Of a stretch of 64,000 nucleotides of DNA, positions 1 through 14,831 are shown one piece after another (position 1 is the first letter of the stretch; each line of letters begins with the position of its first letter). Source of the stretch: Blasia pusilla (Eukaryota > Marchantiophyta > Marchantiopsida > Blasiales). The translations under genes were made by a program, and so were the position numbers. Where the stretch lies: the NCBI GenBank assembly GCA_050084515.1, contig CM114271.1:41044001-41108000 (forward strand), written 5' to 3'. The notes beneath the pieces are model-generated. The model saw only the letters and a list, made by a program, of their open reading frames with translations. It did not search any database and had not been told where the DNA came from.

Positions 1-3000
1 CCAACGATATTCCCTCCTCAGGTCTCCCGGATAGAGATGTAACAATTCCAATAGCACTGCACTTTGAAGGACGAAATAGCATGCTTAAAGACCGAGGGAA
101 AACTGAAACATTAAGGTCTGAAACAGTCCCTGTTAAGTGCAACCCACATACCAAAGTGGATTCAAAATCATACCTCACAAAGAAAACTGCTTGAACTGGT
201 AACTTCCATAGTATATGCCAGTGAAACAAGAATGCAGCCTCCTTTTACCTGTAAGCCATTCGTTGTGCAGTAAACATAACCTCCTTGAGTTCTCCTGAGC
301 CCACTTCAATTGCTTGAGCTGCTGGTGAGAATGAATATTCCTGCATGTGAAGATATTTTATGAAGCAAAATAATTGCCTTGCAGACTTATCATTCCTGAT
401 ACCGCACCCTGAGACTAAATTGACAGTGATGCTATCCTCTACTCTATTACTTGTCTAAGATCCCTTCACTGCAGTGATGTTTAGCACCCGAGGGGAGAAA
501 ACGTGAGGTGCACAATTGTGTATGCCCACCTTCAGCAGAGGGCGGAGATAGAAGCTCCCAGGAAATAGATTTTCAAAAGTAAAGACTCCCCCAGGTCCTG
601 TTCCAGCATTCTTTCGATAATTATCATCACCACTGAGAGAAAGCAAAACAGCTGGCAGAGACTCCTCTGCACCCTCTCCTGGAAGAATTTTCACAACGAT
701 CTGACCCAGTTTCTGGCAAGAGAATGTGTTTTCTCCTATTGACTTCAAGTAAAATCCTGCCTGTTCAAAACAAACCTCACCAGGTCAAGAAGTGCTTTCC
801 AAATCTTAGCTGGAGTACACAGCATCACATGCTGACAACTTCAAAGCGACAATCCTTAAACTGATGAAGTTTGAATACTACACTAAGCATCCCACACGCA
901 CACAAAGTATAAAAGGATAAGATCAATCTTAACCACTCTGTTTGGAATGGCAAGAGGCAGAACAGATCAGAGAAAAGGAAGCAGGAAAGGATGTGTAAGT
1001 GCTCCCACCTTCTCAGCCAGTACCACATATGCTGTATCATCATAGAGAGGTCCAGCTGAGAATGTTCCATCATCTCCAGTTACAGTCCACAGGGCTATTT
1101 CTCCCGACTTCAGACGACCCACAGCACTATCCTTCTCAGGAAGTACAGTGATATTCACTCCCGCAAGAGCAGGAACCACAGATCCTGTGATATACACTCC
1201 TGGACGACCATTGAACGCTGGAATCTCTGCTTGGCATCCATCTGTCTCCACATGAAACTGTACAAGCATCCCCAATTAGGAAATTTAAAACACCGCCAAA
1301 ATAATAAATCCGTGGCTGCAGCAAAACACTTCTCTCTTGGGAGCACCCAGTCAAGTTAAATAGAAGTAACAATACCTTCTGATCTCTGGGATAGAAGAGC
1401 ACTTTTTCTGCTACATTTCCTCCCACTTGCTCCAAACCAGAATCTTGAGACAGCTCTCTGCCCAAAAGTACAAGCACTTCAGGATCTCAGGTTTTCCTGT
1501 AGTGCATTTGAGGAGTTTCCAACAAAGAGAAGGAAAAAATAACTCCAATATTCTAATTTTGACAAATTTTAGATGAGGTGAGGTGAACATACCCAACATG
1601 CCTTGGCACAAAAAGCAATTTGTCTCCAAGCTGCGCCCAATGAGCATATTTGTATACTGCTACTGGATGAGTTTCATTGGCTTCCGATACAAGATGTGCA
1701 TGGAGTTTGTGAGCAACCAAAACATCCTCCCCTTGCCATATGTCCACAAATATACACTCTGCGATGTTGTTTGCTTTAGGATATAGCTTCGAATCGATGT
1801 TTAGATACCCTGTCAACACATACTTTTGCCCGACAAGTTGCAGTGGCTGCCATACCAAAGTCTATAAATGTAAGAAAGCATGCCAAGGTAAACTGTCTGG
1901 TCCTTCTAGTATAGTATGTGCACAATATATAGACATGTAATTCACAGAAATAGCTTCAACGCTACTTTAATCTGAGATATTCCCTCTGATAAACAGACTG
2001 TCTAGTGGATCTTGATAATCACCAGTTTCATCACCCACACAACCGCTAATTTTCATCAACAAACATCACGCTTTCCCATAACAAAACTCTAATGGTATGC
2101 CAGGATCTACCATGCACATGAATACCGGAGCTTTTACACCCTGTCTCCAAACATTACCTCAGGAACAGATGTGTCCACTCTGAAGGATAGAGCTCCAAAA
2201 AACACACATGGCCAGAGGAAATTCAGTTGATGTACACCTGGTGATTCCAAGCAAATTTGCTGCCACCCTTTCTGTGAAAGCCATTCCACCATTGAAAACA
2301 AGTGTTACAAGCACTGCTCTCCTATAACGTTCCTCAGACACTTCTATGTCCAGTTCCGATCTTCAATCCAAAGAAACTGTCACTTCCCAGTCCTAGGAAG
2401 AGTTGAGGTGATAAGCAGAAAGGTCACAAGATACAGAATGAGACTACTAGAGCACTGATTCAAAAGACAAGTACAACTAGTTTTCATATCACCAATCACC
2501 CCTTGTCATGAGGCTTCACCTTGACTTGTAATGGTAAGGCCTCTTTGTGCTCTTGAAGAGTAAAAGCACTTGCAGCATGGGTTGAATTAATATGCAGCCA
2601 TACACCCTTTTGTACAAATACCAAACCAGAGACATCTTCAGTTCCCACTTCAACCACTAATGTCTTTTGCTCCCAGCACCATTCATCATCCCAGATTGCC
2701 CCTTCCAATGAAGGCTCATGTCGTATCTGCCATTTGAAACAAACAAGATAATTGGTCGACATTGAAATAGAAACCTCCTACAGGTACCAACTGCGCTTGT
2801 TTTTTCTTGATGTAGGAGCACAAAAAAACCTTCAACTGTACTATTTCATTCACTTCTTCCTTGTGAACCAATCCCTGCCACTGCCACAGTACAACCAAGG
2901 TTCTAGTCTATCACCACATACTTCACATGAGGCACCACTTCACAAGTGCTGACCCCTGTGATGACTCCAGTTCAAGTGAGATCACACCACAGGACTTCAT

Positions 3001-6000
3001 TGAGCACTCACCTCCAGCTGATACTTTCCAGGGAACACCTTCTCAAATGAGAAAGTGTCTCCATCATCTGTTACATGGGTTAACAGTCCTTTGCTCACAT
3101 CCACCTTTGAAGCTGCTGTGCTTACAGGGCTGAGTGAGATCGCCACGAGGGAAGAGCAAACCCCTTTACAATTGACTGTACCAGAAACCCTGACTTGAGC
3201 CTGAAACACAAGTAGCACTGTCAAACTAACCACAGAGACATACCACCAGGCTCTTGCAAAGTAGATCGCGCTATCCAAGACCACAATGTTGGAACGCTAC
3301 AGCCAGAAAAGGTTCACACGATACCTGAGTAAAAATAACATCTAACACTGGTCCGATGACAGTAATATCCAAATATCGAGGAGAGAATATCAGCCCAGCA
3401 GCGTTTTCGACAGGAGTAGTTAGAGGGGAAAGTTGATAGTCGCCTGCAGGAACCTGGCAAAATAACAAAACATGGTGTACTGTTCAGATGAAAACATGGT
3501 GTCCTGTTCAGATGGAACAGACTGGTAATCCCATAAGCAGTCCATGAAATTGATACAACTCAACCTATATCAGATTTTTGGGTATGAGTGCTGCAAAGAC
3601 CTCTTGATACTTTACTTGAACATCTAGCTCTCTTCGATCATACGAGTCAACACCATCACAGAGATATCTCAGACACCAGTCAGTGCTTCGTTCCCAACAA
3701 GCTCCTCTTTCACCTTAATTGTCAAATTTGCAGGTCTTGATTTTTTCTTCGACATTATTTTAGATGAATATTCTCTAGACAAATGATCCAGACTAACTAA
3801 AGTCCATTCAAAATCTTTCCTTCACTGCTGCTCTTAGTGAGTCTCAAGGATGAGTCACAAGATTCATGACTAACACCCTCGAGTCAACAGCTACTGACAC
3901 TCTTGGACACACATCATAAGGACTAGAGTGCTACTTACGTACTTGGACACAAGATTAGACTGCTACTTTTCCTGCATAAAGTGGTACCACTAGGGTGTAC
4001 ACTCTTGTCTCACTTGTCTAGTCGTAAGGGAGTGCAACAGACTATATGATCTCTTGTGAACATCCACACTATTATGCAGTTTAGAACACACAGCCGAGAT
4101 CAAATTACAACGTCCGAGTTTGTAAGCTCTGATACCACACAGTTCATCCCTATATTACTTTTAACAATGCAGTGTCTCTTGTAAAATAACCAGCACTAGA
4201 ATTACAAGGTTAGATCATTGCTACAGGAGTTGAGGTCCGTGAGTGGAAGCTGTGAAGACTTGCCTCAAAGCAAAAACACCCCTCCTCATTGCTTCTTTTG
4301 GTCTGTGGTTTTACATTCACTGGTCCATGTGTGAGAGCAACTTGTCGCTGCAAAGTTTGCTCACAAGATGAGTGGTAAGAACATCATGTTAGTAATAGAT
4401 ACTAAGAAACCAGATGTGGCCACTTCCAGTTCAAATTTACAAGTAACTCGTTCCATACCAACAAAAATCTAACATAGTACCCACGATCTAACTAAAACTT
4501 CCAATCTTGAGTAATTAACTCCAATTGCCTTAAGAATGGACATCCTCAGCAACCCAAATACTTCCAGAACCATGCTCAAGAGCAAGAAAGATTATACCAC
4601 TCCAGTATAAGCTGTGCTGAGAACATGGACGCATCCACAAACAGCAAAATGGGTTGCCTCGATATCTGGAACTGAGGCCATATTTGGCAGAACCTGAAAC
4701 ATTCAGTTAGGTACCATTACAGGATTAGGACAAACACAAGCAGGACATTATGGCTGTACAGGCATACTCCTTCAAGATTAAAAAAAAATGTATATTTCAG
4801 TTCCTGTACATGGACTGTTCTCTGAATGAATTTGTAAAACCACAAAGGTATTAACCTAGCTGGTCCTATTTTGCATTTTTATTATATTCATAACAACACT
4901 AGATATCTTTCAAGAACACTTTACAGACACTCTGGTTCTGGAATTGTAATTCTGCAGAAGCAAAAGAACCTAACAACTGAGTGGGTCAATAGATGGGCGT
5001 CTGTAATTTACAACACTAATGAAAACTGGCCACTCACGCAAGTCTCTGTTGATTTCTAAGCCCAAGGGGCAGACCGGAAAGCACAAGAGTCAGACCCCAA
5101 ATATGGAGAACAGTTTAAAACAATTTAACACACCTAAAGATGATCTCTGTAAACCTACCATGAAATTTTCCAAGAAGCTGAACTTGTAATGAGGTTTCCT
5201 GGCCTTGATTGTGTAGGTAGTAGATGTGACCTGGATATCAACGGTAACCTTCAACACATCAAGAGTTGGAACTGTACTTCAAAGAAAACATATCAACACT
5301 CAGTCCTGCTAGCATGAATTCGGACTTGACATAATAACATGATTTATATGTCACAACTGAACTATAATGCAATAATTACCGCAGTTCTCAGCTGGAACCA
5401 TTGGAGATATGTGAATTGAAAAAAAAAAACATTCAGAGCTACCAGGAGGTCCTTATTAGCCTTTGAGACTAACTTCATAATTTTTATTCCTTCAGCACCT
5501 GGAGATGAGCTTAAAAGTTGGTAAAGCAAGAATCAATTGGCGAAAAAAATCTGTCAGAAAATGAATTCAAAACAACCCGTGGAGTTATCACACTGACACT
5601 GGACCAGCTGTTCCATTGTTAGGTTAGGTCAGGATGACAACCATGAGATCATTTCTTTCTGTGTTAAGATGTAGATATTATAATGTTAATTAAAGATCAT
5701 TCAATCACGAAAGACTGTTGACACTAACCATCAATGCAAAAAAAAGGAAGTAATGGAGGGACCTGATCTAGCTTGTATAGGCCTTGAGCATCTGTGGTTG
5801 CACGTTCCACATCATCAATAATTATCTTCACACCCTCTATTCCCACACCCTGCATGTCTACAACACGGCCGCCCACTGAAAACCCTGTGACCTGGAAAGA
5901 TTCACAGCAAACAAGTGTTATCTAAAGGTCCAGAGTTATACCCCACATGGCATTGTTGACAGTTTGAGGTCCTACTTGTGTTCTAAAATCTTATCCTTAA

Positions 6001-9000
6001 CTCGTCTGTATTGATAGTAGAACAAGTGGAGAAAGTAAAGAAACCTGAAGAACAAACATATGAATACAAGCATTTTCTCAAGGCATATACCTGGAAAGGC
6101 TTTCCAATTTCAACAGAATCGTGGCTGACAACAATATCAACTGAAGGAGGTGAAATATCAAAGACAGTGTTTTCACCCCGATAGAAGGGAACAAGCTTGT
6201 ACTGGCCTGCATAAAAATTACCCAAACCATTTTTTTCTGTTGGTCAAATGAGCTTCACACATAGCAGATACATCCAGATAATCTTAACATCTCTCTTTTT
6301 TCTTTGATTGCTGCTTTGTAACTGATTTTTACAATAGCCCATTTCACAGCCATACAAAACAATTTTGCAATGTTTGAAGTGTTAAAGAATGACAAGAAAG
6401 ATGCAGTCAAAAGCACTGAAATTGGATCACCTACAACCCAGTGTTGCTTAGAGTAGGTCTGTATGCAAGGCCAATAAGAATTTAAGTTGATGCTCTGCTC
6501 AAGTGTAAAAGATCGACAAAGGAATATCCCAGTACAATCTCAAAGGCCTGACACCTGACCTTTCCTTACCGCATGGAACAGCAGAAAACGTGAACTTTCC
6601 ATTTACATCTGACACCGCATGACAAAGAGCTTTTTTGGGCAGTGGGCTTGAAGTTCCAGGCCCATGTGGACAAGGAAATTCAAGAACATCATCTGAATAG
6701 ATGTAAACCTGAACACCAAGAACAGGATTTCCCTGTACAAAAGAAAACTTGTATTCAAATTTTACACGATTCCATCACACTACATGAGAAAAGAGCACAG
6801 AAATCATAAAATTAGCACAAACTGATTCCAGAAGAGCGGTACAGAAACCAGAAAATACCATGCTCAAATGCTACAGGAACTAAATGAATTGATCCACTAG
6901 ACAGTTATCAATTACTCAAATCAGTTATTGCGATCAACCACATAAAGCACACAAAGATAGGCTCTTAAGACATTGAGTAAATTCTATGTAAAATTCCCTC
7001 AAAGCTCCGACTGTCTGCTCCCATGCAGTTTTAATGTCACAGCTTTAATCCAAGAATAGAAATGCATCTAATCCCCAATTTTGTTGTGTTGGACTGGTGA
7101 TGTCAACAAGCGGACTGAACTTACTTCGTTTCAATTAGTATTGCTGTACCCCTAATGAGGCTACCTCAGAAGCAGATGTGTGAACCCAAAATTTCCAAAC
7201 GAGAATTCTAGACTGCCCATAAAATTGTCATTCATGCAATAGGGCGTCTCAGAGTGCTCAGTAGCCTACGACGTCTATGTCCATATTTCGTTTTATGGAT
7301 TTCTGCCGTTTCTAGTGCAGGGTGCTGAGCAGGTGGACGTACACAATTTACCGCCTGGACGTCCAAACTCGCTCCTGAGTATTTAATTCGGAAGAGTTAC
7401 TGCTATGGCACCTATAAAAGTAAAAATCCTTGTGACATAGGAATGAACCATACTAATTTCACAGACAAGAAGCCAAGAGACGTCGAACTGTGCGAGACAT
7501 CCTAATGTACAGTTTGGAAATTAATCAAGTCCATCTTTAAAATGTCCCAATGGCTGTTTCTCTTACCTCCACTTCCTAACTAGCCTCTATTTACAGCCTA
7601 CATGAGGTAAAAAGTGTTGAGAATGCAGTACATTCCAAACACAAGACATTGTATTGTGTATAGAAGTCACCTTGGACCAATGATTAGCACAGGGTATCGA
7701 GTGTAGTTGCCCTTGCCCTGATCTAGTACAGTAGGAAGAAAGGTATAAATAGATGGTTATGACTACAGTCTCTTCTTAGTTTAGGGACAGCTATTTTAGA
7801 GGAATGAGTTTATCAACTCCATTCTGCAGATATCTTAGGGTTCGTTTTAGGGCAGCCTCCATCTAGCTACACAGTCAAAGGCTGCCCCCTGCAACAGCTT
7901 AAGTGTTCCTGGTGGGTGTTTATCTTTGCTGGGAGGTTGTGAGGGTGAAACTGTGCAGGGAGCTGGCCTAGACGTGGCCATAAAACTCCTACTGTTTCTT
8001 GCAAGTTAGCACTGCTAGGTAATGTGCATGCTGTGCTTTCTCTTTCTCAAAAGTGTTTTTAGTACCTTTTTCTCTCTAGATTCTTATTACAAAGCTGCAT
8101 GCAAGTGCCATATCTCACTTACTGTGCACGTTTATAAGTCCCCAAAGGTTTAAAGAGAACTTCAAATGAATATGTAATAACACCTAGCTGTAGAACGAAT
8201 CAAGGAGAAACGCACCTGAGATACAACAGATCCGTCCACATCATATCCATTGATAAAAAATATATCTTGAACCACACCATTGCCCCATCCTAACTCTGTC
8301 TGCACATTTTAAAGCACACTGTAAGGCCATGTCTAGGGATCTCCAATGTCTACGCAGAGCCTTTAACACACAAGAACAACACTCAGGTAAAAAGCTGAAA
8401 TATATAACATCTGCAATTTGAAAGTAAGCTAAATCCCAAAAAAAAGACACAAGAATAAGGTGGCATAAACTTTACCTCTGGCGACCCAGTCAGCTGAACA
8501 TTCCATTTAGGATGGGATGCTGATATTTTGTACTTTCCTGACCAAACAAGTACATGAAAATGTCATTACCCTTATTCACAACGTATGGTGATCACTATGG
8601 TTGAAATATGTCCCATCCTGCAGCTGTTCATGGGAGCTTCATAACTGTCAGAATTTGAGGCATCGGGCCAATGATACAAAGCAAATTTGGGTAATACCAG
8701 AATATGGCACGATCTTGAGACCGGCAGTTAGTGCCTAAAGTACAACAACAGTTTGAAGATGAACAACTACTTTCATGCATAATTGCCTCATGGCACCCTT
8801 TTTAATCAGAGTAGAAGGACAAACACGTTAAGAGATCTAAAGACCACTTAAGCTTGCGAGTAAAAACCAGTTATAGCAGGCTAGAGGCAATAAGCAGAGA
8901 ACCAATTTTGACATCCTGAGAAACAATCAAGAGGAATATCTGTCACCTGCTGGAAGATTTACAAACTCGTAGCTTCCTCCTGCAGTGGTTAGAACAGACA

Positions 9001-11903
9001 CATTGTCACCAGCCGCGGCACCATCTTTGACTGGTGAAAGTGTGACTTGAACACCAGCAGGACCTTCTGAACTCCCTGGGCAACTTGTTCCTCCAACTGC
9101 ACCTAGTACTCTACCAGAGAGTGTGAACCTACACAAGGACCCCTGTCAGCTCATATCTACTGTTCCTGAACAACTTTCTGCCTCGCTTCCTTTCTTCATC
9201 AGCACTAAATGCACGAGCAAAGACCTCACCTCAAAACACTAATCAAAAGAAGCCAAAATAATTAAGAAACTAGATTTACATGACTATATAACACATGATG
9301 TCCTCCATGCTGGCTGGGAGGGTAGTAGTGAATCATCTTCCATTGGTGCTATCCACTTCTACACCTGTCAGCTTACATCTTCTATTTTTGAATAACTTTC
9401 TAGCTGACTTCCTTTCTTCATCAGCACAAAATGCACAGGCAATTACCTTGCCTTGAAGCACTAAAAAGAAGCCAAAACAATCAAGAAACCAGATTTACAT
9501 GACGGAAATAACACATGATGTCCTCCATGCTGGCTGGCAGGGTAATGCTAAATCTTCCGTCGGGGCTATCCACTTCCACACATCCCAAAGTACCAAGAAA
9601 ACCACATACCCTGTGTAGCGAAAATTGATGTCATCATTGTTGTTGCAACCATTTTGATCGACCACTGCAGTGACCTGTGTCACGTGCCCATACCATCAAT
9701 GAGAACCACTGCACCATGACAATCTGATCATATCTGACCAACCTTGTGCCTCAAACTTCCCATTGATACAACAAGAATAAGCACATACAAAAAATTCTTA
9801 TTTTTGCTTAAAAGATTATATGACCACGTAAAATCAAACAAGGCCATCACAGCTTACCTGTTCAGGCTCAAAGGACCACCCTTTGGGACCTTTAATCTTG
9901 ATGACAAATGTTCCCTGCAATAAAAAAAAACCAGAACAAATAATTTCTCAAAATGTGATACAGGCTTGCTGTTCGACTCTTGAAAAATAGCCATTTCAAA
10001 GAGATGATGGAGTCTTTATAGTAACTGAAGAAATTTCAATTGGATCAGTCGACAACTGGCTCCGTGAAGCAGTTGTGACATTGCACAAGACGCTTACTGG
10101 TCTCTGCAGAGAATGCAAAGCCAAATGAAAGACAACAAGAACCATGTGCAGGGTAAACTCAGCAATCCCGTATGCAAACATTTCACCCAAAAGATAGCTC
10201 TGAAATCAAGAAGACCAGCAAATTTTCCACTCTGTTGGCACATGCCATTCTATAAATAGTACATGTCAAAACGTCCATGCACAAAATTCCTAGCTCTGAA
10301 ATCATTTCGACTAACATGTTTTCCACTCTGTTGGCACATGAAGTTCTACAAATAGTACATAACAAAACGTCCATGCACCAAAATGATAGCTCTGAAATCC
10401 CAAGACCAACAAATTTCCCATCCTGTTCACACATGCGATTCCAAAAGTAGTACATGTCAAAACCTCACGTTGAGGATCCAGACCATACCATTGGCTGGGT
10501 GATCCAGAGAAGAATTATCAAATCAAGTCTCTTGACTATAAAGTTGTACCTTTAAAGCCACGCTGTACTACAGAACACACCTTCAGGAAAATGTCCACCT
10601 TTTCAAGCTAGTTGCTTAGAAACTCTTGCGTTGAGTTTCACAGGGATCAGAAAGTTACAAACGAGTGCAAGGCGAATAGATGCTCCTCCAGCAGTTGAAA
10701 AACATACCCGATCATAAACTGGAACATAATAGTAGCCATTGGGAGCACATTGTGTGCTGTCCTTTATGAGGCCATCCAATGTGTGGAGCTCTACCTGCAA
10801 AAAATAACCAGTGCTAGGTACCATGAGTGACCGTTTGTCACACTATAACGAATCCTCAGCAAAACACTCCAAAGTCCAAATACTTTGCTCCATGCACATA
10901 ATTCCGTGTGCCTGATCCACTATATTTCATGGCCAGGGGTAGTGACATTATGCATTTGAATGTCATTTTGCACGGAAAAATAATATAAAATTTAGGATTC
11001 ATACAGTCATGTGGGAGTAGTCTAGTTTTGGATCTGTAGATTTTCGCAACTTCCCAAGAATTGCACCAGCCTGCAGGAACACCATCACCAGCCAGAAATT
11101 TATTAAGGACTGAGCGTCTTCCTAATCTACTGAATTTGCACATTGAAGATGCGTTCCCCTCGTTTCTTCAGACAAAGTAACTTGAAAATACAGAAGAAAA
11201 ACTTCCTACGAATTAACCACTTCTGCTTCCACGGAATTAACCACTTCTCGACACTGAAGAGATTGCTGGAGACAATCTGACCAGAGGAATCATACGTCCA
11301 TCAAGACTCTGAGAGGAAGAGCTATGTGGGCCGCAGCCACTCCATCACCTAGCTATGCTATATTCAAGGACGAGATCTCCTGACAACTCTACTGGTCCCA
11401 CACTCACAGAGAAAAAAAAACCAGCTTTGAGACTACATATTCGAAGAGACGGTAGGAATTCATATTTCAGTTCATCGCGCATGAAAGCCAATTAGTCGCC
11501 GCTACTTCGCTGTAAAAATCGACAGGACGGGTAAATCCGAAGTAACCGACATTGGGGCACTTCTCCAAGGCCTAGCTAGTGAATTCATTAAGATCTGCTC
11601 CGCGAGATCGGCCTCCCTGCAGAGAGACCAGCTCTACACAGATCCAGTAATGCCACCAATCGATCACTTTTGACACTCAATACCCTGATCAGATAGGTTA
11701 TTTCGCTCTCTGCATCCGAGAGTGGGCCACACTGGCGGATCGAGGACAACAATGACCAAAAGAAAACATCAACACGGAAGAGAGGCAGTGAAAGTGAAAA
11801 CCTCGACAAAGCCTCCGCATCCCTGAATGGAATCGCCAGCTACAGCGTGCACGAAGTGGAGGAGGAGCAACGCTGCCAGAGACCATGGCAGCTTGTCCCC
11901 CAT
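1..11903 (-). CDS. NOMO: Nodal modulator (NOMO/pM5) homologue, 24 exons, 3' end outside window
   Basis: ER membrane protein whose animal relative works with nicalin and TMEM147 behind the Sec61 channel; the lumenal part is a chain of Ig/CNA-B-like beta domains. Exons (high to low): 11903-11802, 11070-11005, 10794-10708, 9914-9858, 9674-9610, 9128-8947, 8537-8476, 8299-8216, 6732-6570, 6206-6091, 5891-5763, 5230-5159, 4693-4598, 4347-4264, 3453-3325, 3200-3012, 2726-2520, 2271-2158, 1846-1593, 1457-1376, 1257-1009, 760-530, 340-249, 56-1. Phases agree at every junction and give about 989 residues, against roughly 1,200 for plant NOMO, so only the C-terminus with its membrane anchor is missing. 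The ATG at 11903 opens a signal peptide (SLAALLLLHFVHAVAG), then GCGGFVE and KSTDPKLDYSHMT, which are conserved in plant NOMO. Later landmarks are DSTQCAPNGYYYVPVYD, TLSGRVLGAVGG, GENTVFDISPPSV and GPLYDDTAYVV. No disabling change was seen. Assignment rests on remembered family sequence. Confidence 0.95.
3454..4263 (-). other. GC-AG intron in the NOMO gene
   Basis: The intron between exons 14 (4347-4264) and 15 (3453-3325) begins GCAAGT after GAG on the minus strand and ends in CAG. The protein reads smoothly across it (CFCFE then VPAGDYQLSP), matching the plant NOMO order. AG|GCAAGT is the usual context of the minor GC donor class, which U2 spliceosomes process. I found no GT within the frame that would give the same join. 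Confidence 0.85.
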
Positions 11904-14483
11904 GATCACCCTTGCTTCTCTCCAAAATACTCTACCCACGCCTTCCAACTCCCCGCTTCCTGCAGATTGCCCGGGCTCGCAAACACAACCGAGACAGTCC
12001 AACCTAGTCTATTCGTTTCTCCAGTCGGCCGATCAGCATCGATCACGCTACAGATTTCCTCTGCTCTCTTGTAATATGCTCACGGCATACCACCAAATCC
12101 GTCTGCTGCAGTCTAACTAGTCAAATGGAGCGACCGCATTTCTTCGGCCCGAGTTGTAATGCCAGCGATCATCTGCGATCTAACATGCCCATGCTACGAA
12201 TCACAAGATGCTTTCTTTTTCGAATGTTGTTAGGGGTCTGCCAAAGTAGTCCTAAAGTAGCTTGGACACTGACGTGATGAACAATTTTATGCTACAATAG
12301 GAACTCCCTAACCCCTACCCGAATCATAATTGGGGTGTCAAACATAGCGGAGGTGCTTGCCCCCATGCCGCAAACAAAGAAAAAGATATGCATAAGAGGG
12401 TGGTGGCCCACCTCTTCGAAGTACAATAGAAGAGAGACTCGAGGAGTCCATAACGACCCATAAGGCTACACCAGACCCGGGTGAAAGGGCAAAACTCACT
12501 AACAAAGAAAATTATATTTATTGTGCTTAGGAAAACATGACTACCACCAAGAGGGCCTTTAGCAATGGTCAATGAGGTCTCTCATTGAGCATGAGCAAAT
12601 ACATGCCCGAACCTCTATGGGAATAATATCCCCATAAGACATGGCGACTCTAAAAATTGCCTCCAAATGAGCATCTATCAAACAAGGTTGAAGACCATAC
12701 TAACGAAAGGTAACTAAGGAGGAAAAGTGGGGAGAACGAATTTGGCCTCAACTAGAAGGGAATCTCTACAACTCTTATGGCAGATTCTAGTGGGAAGAAG
12801 TCGTCATCAACCTGAGATACGTATTGCAGGAGGAGTGGTCTATGCCTAACTATGAATCTAGAGTATAGAAGGGGTGCTTCAATGGCCCAACTGCCCGAAA
12901 AAAGCCAAGGGGGCCACTAACTCAATCAAGAGAAGACCTACCCCACCGAAGGCAATAGGCCAAGAAGCCTATCTACAAGCTAGCTCCCACATGTGGCACT
13001 TTAAGGAGTCAAACCCTAATAGAACCCCTAAACACATGTAGGATTTTCCTATTGAAAGATTTAAGGAGGGTAGAGAGATGACTAGACATCCATATAGTTC
13101 TAGGGAGATATATAACTAGAACGTCAAGCAAAACAAGAAGAAAGAAGATCCAAAGCAACTTAAGGATCATCAATCCTTGTGAGATCATCATTGTGGAGCG
13201 GATCCTTAATAAGAATCGTAGCCACAAAACTTGATACCAAGTTTTGGCTCTTGAGTGGGACTCCCAAGATGCAAAGACCTTTGATAGGTGCCATAAATCT
13301 TTTTGGTAATGAAGACCATTGAGTAGATCTAATGGAGATCATGTCTTGCACTTCTCACCTTCACTACTCAATCGAGACATGGCAATTTCACAATAAAGTG
13401 TTGGAATGCAAGGATGACTAGATCTTTGAGGCCAACAATATGAGTATCATGTTCCAGTGAGGGAAAAATGTAGACAAAACCTCCATGGAAAGGGAACTTC
13501 TTGATAATGAGCCAAAGAAAAAAGTGCACTACCTAGGGAGTTACCTTTACGAGTATTGGTGGAAAACTCCAAAATCATGACCTACTCCTCAAGCCGACCC
13601 TGATAGAAATAAAGGACTCAAGGAGCCTTATACAAAGTATGAACAAAGGGAATGAGGCTCGCGATGGGGCCGCTCACATCCCTCAACTCCATGAAGATAG
13701 TTGCTTGTGACACTAAGGTAAAGACGTTCTCCACAACCACTTGGAGAACCACCCACACATAAAATATAGCAAGACAACCTCTCAAACCTAATGAAGGTAT
13801 GATCACAACTAGTTGGTGAGGCAACTCCAAACTGATGTGTGGTTGGAGAGCCTCGTGGAATTGCAAAGTGATAGTGCAACTCACTAACATCAAGAGCACC
13901 TTACTTATGGCCATCACTTTCATCCCTCCAACCTTCATAGACAACACCAAAAGTTTCCTTGCCCCTTGGAACTAGGCAGTGTTCTTGCAACTTGAGGGCA
14001 AAGAAGAACATGTTAAAGCATACAACCATATTGGGGTGGAAGTCATGTGCAAAATTTGGAATGTTGACCACTAGGTGAGAATGTAGGTTTTGGAAGGCAT
14101 CAATAGTAAGAGCTTTCGGAGGCGCCATGCCCATGGAGTGAAGAGCGCATATGACTTGTGAGTACTCATACACGCCCTCCTGAGAAAGTAGCAACCGAAT
14201 TCCAATCATTTCTATGTTGATATTATTTTAAACCATGTCTTGCTTGTTAAGACGATGAGAAAACAAATTAGAGTGTCTCATAGAGCGCGAGGTAGGGGTC
14301 ACGATGAACCTCCGCCTTTAATCGTAAATTCAAGATAGGCCATTCCTATGTAGGAAGCTGTTTGATTTTGCAAGTTATCGTATTTGCGATTTACATCATT
14401 TATTTCATGAGGGGCTACAAATTAAATAGTCGAGAGTGCACATAGGAGGTTCAAAATGGAGTTGGAGACTAGAGTAAATTTAC
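11904..14483. other. Region upstream of NOMO; no recognisable gene
   Basis: About the first 200 bases (to ~12120) are the probable 5' UTR and promoter of NOMO. I see no clear TATA box at a convincing distance. From ~12300 onward the sequence is full of stops in all frames. Weak minus-strand open stretches (for example 13618-13950 and 13901-14209) look like a decayed repeat protein, but I cannot name the family. Confidence 0.4.
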
Positions 14484-14705
14484 CTCCTCTGGCACCTACA
14501 AGTTTGCACATAGACATATTCCGTGCGTGTCCCTCGAACGGACATGTCCGTGAGGGCGTGGGTACCTGAAGCCCGTACTTGAGCCCACCAAGCCCGTAGG
14601 AAGCACTCGGGTTGGCCGAGACCGCACTGGTTTTGTGGCCATTGAGAGGTCCGTAGCCAAGCCCGTAGGGTAGGCTTAGGCCCACATGGCGGCTCAACCC
14701 CTCAA
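14484..14705 (-). repeat. GC-rich MITE-like repeat, copy 1
   Basis: A GC-rich island in AT-rich DNA. It begins with GGCACCTACAAGTTTGCAC followed by ATAGACAT. The same segment, reverse-complemented, closes the copy at 41688-41942 (ATGTCTATGTGCAACCTTGG). Internal similarity to that copy includes GGTTGGCCGAG and a GGACATGTCC palindrome. There is no coding capacity. The right boundary is approximate. Confidence 0.5.
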
Positions 14706-14831
14706 AAATGCCTCAATCGGGCCATAACTTCTCTATGGCTAATCTTCCCTCCTCACGTATAGCGGAGGCACCATCTTGGAAGAAGAAGCAGTAGATATCA
14801 TGAGAGCTCGCCCATAGCGTAAAGTGCATTC

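Noticed and set aside
2496-2519. Extension of NOMO exon 17 to KPHDKG
   Set aside because: Ending at 2520 (AAG|GTGAAG) keeps phase with the next exon (KGWQQICLES), while the later GT gives the wrong phase.
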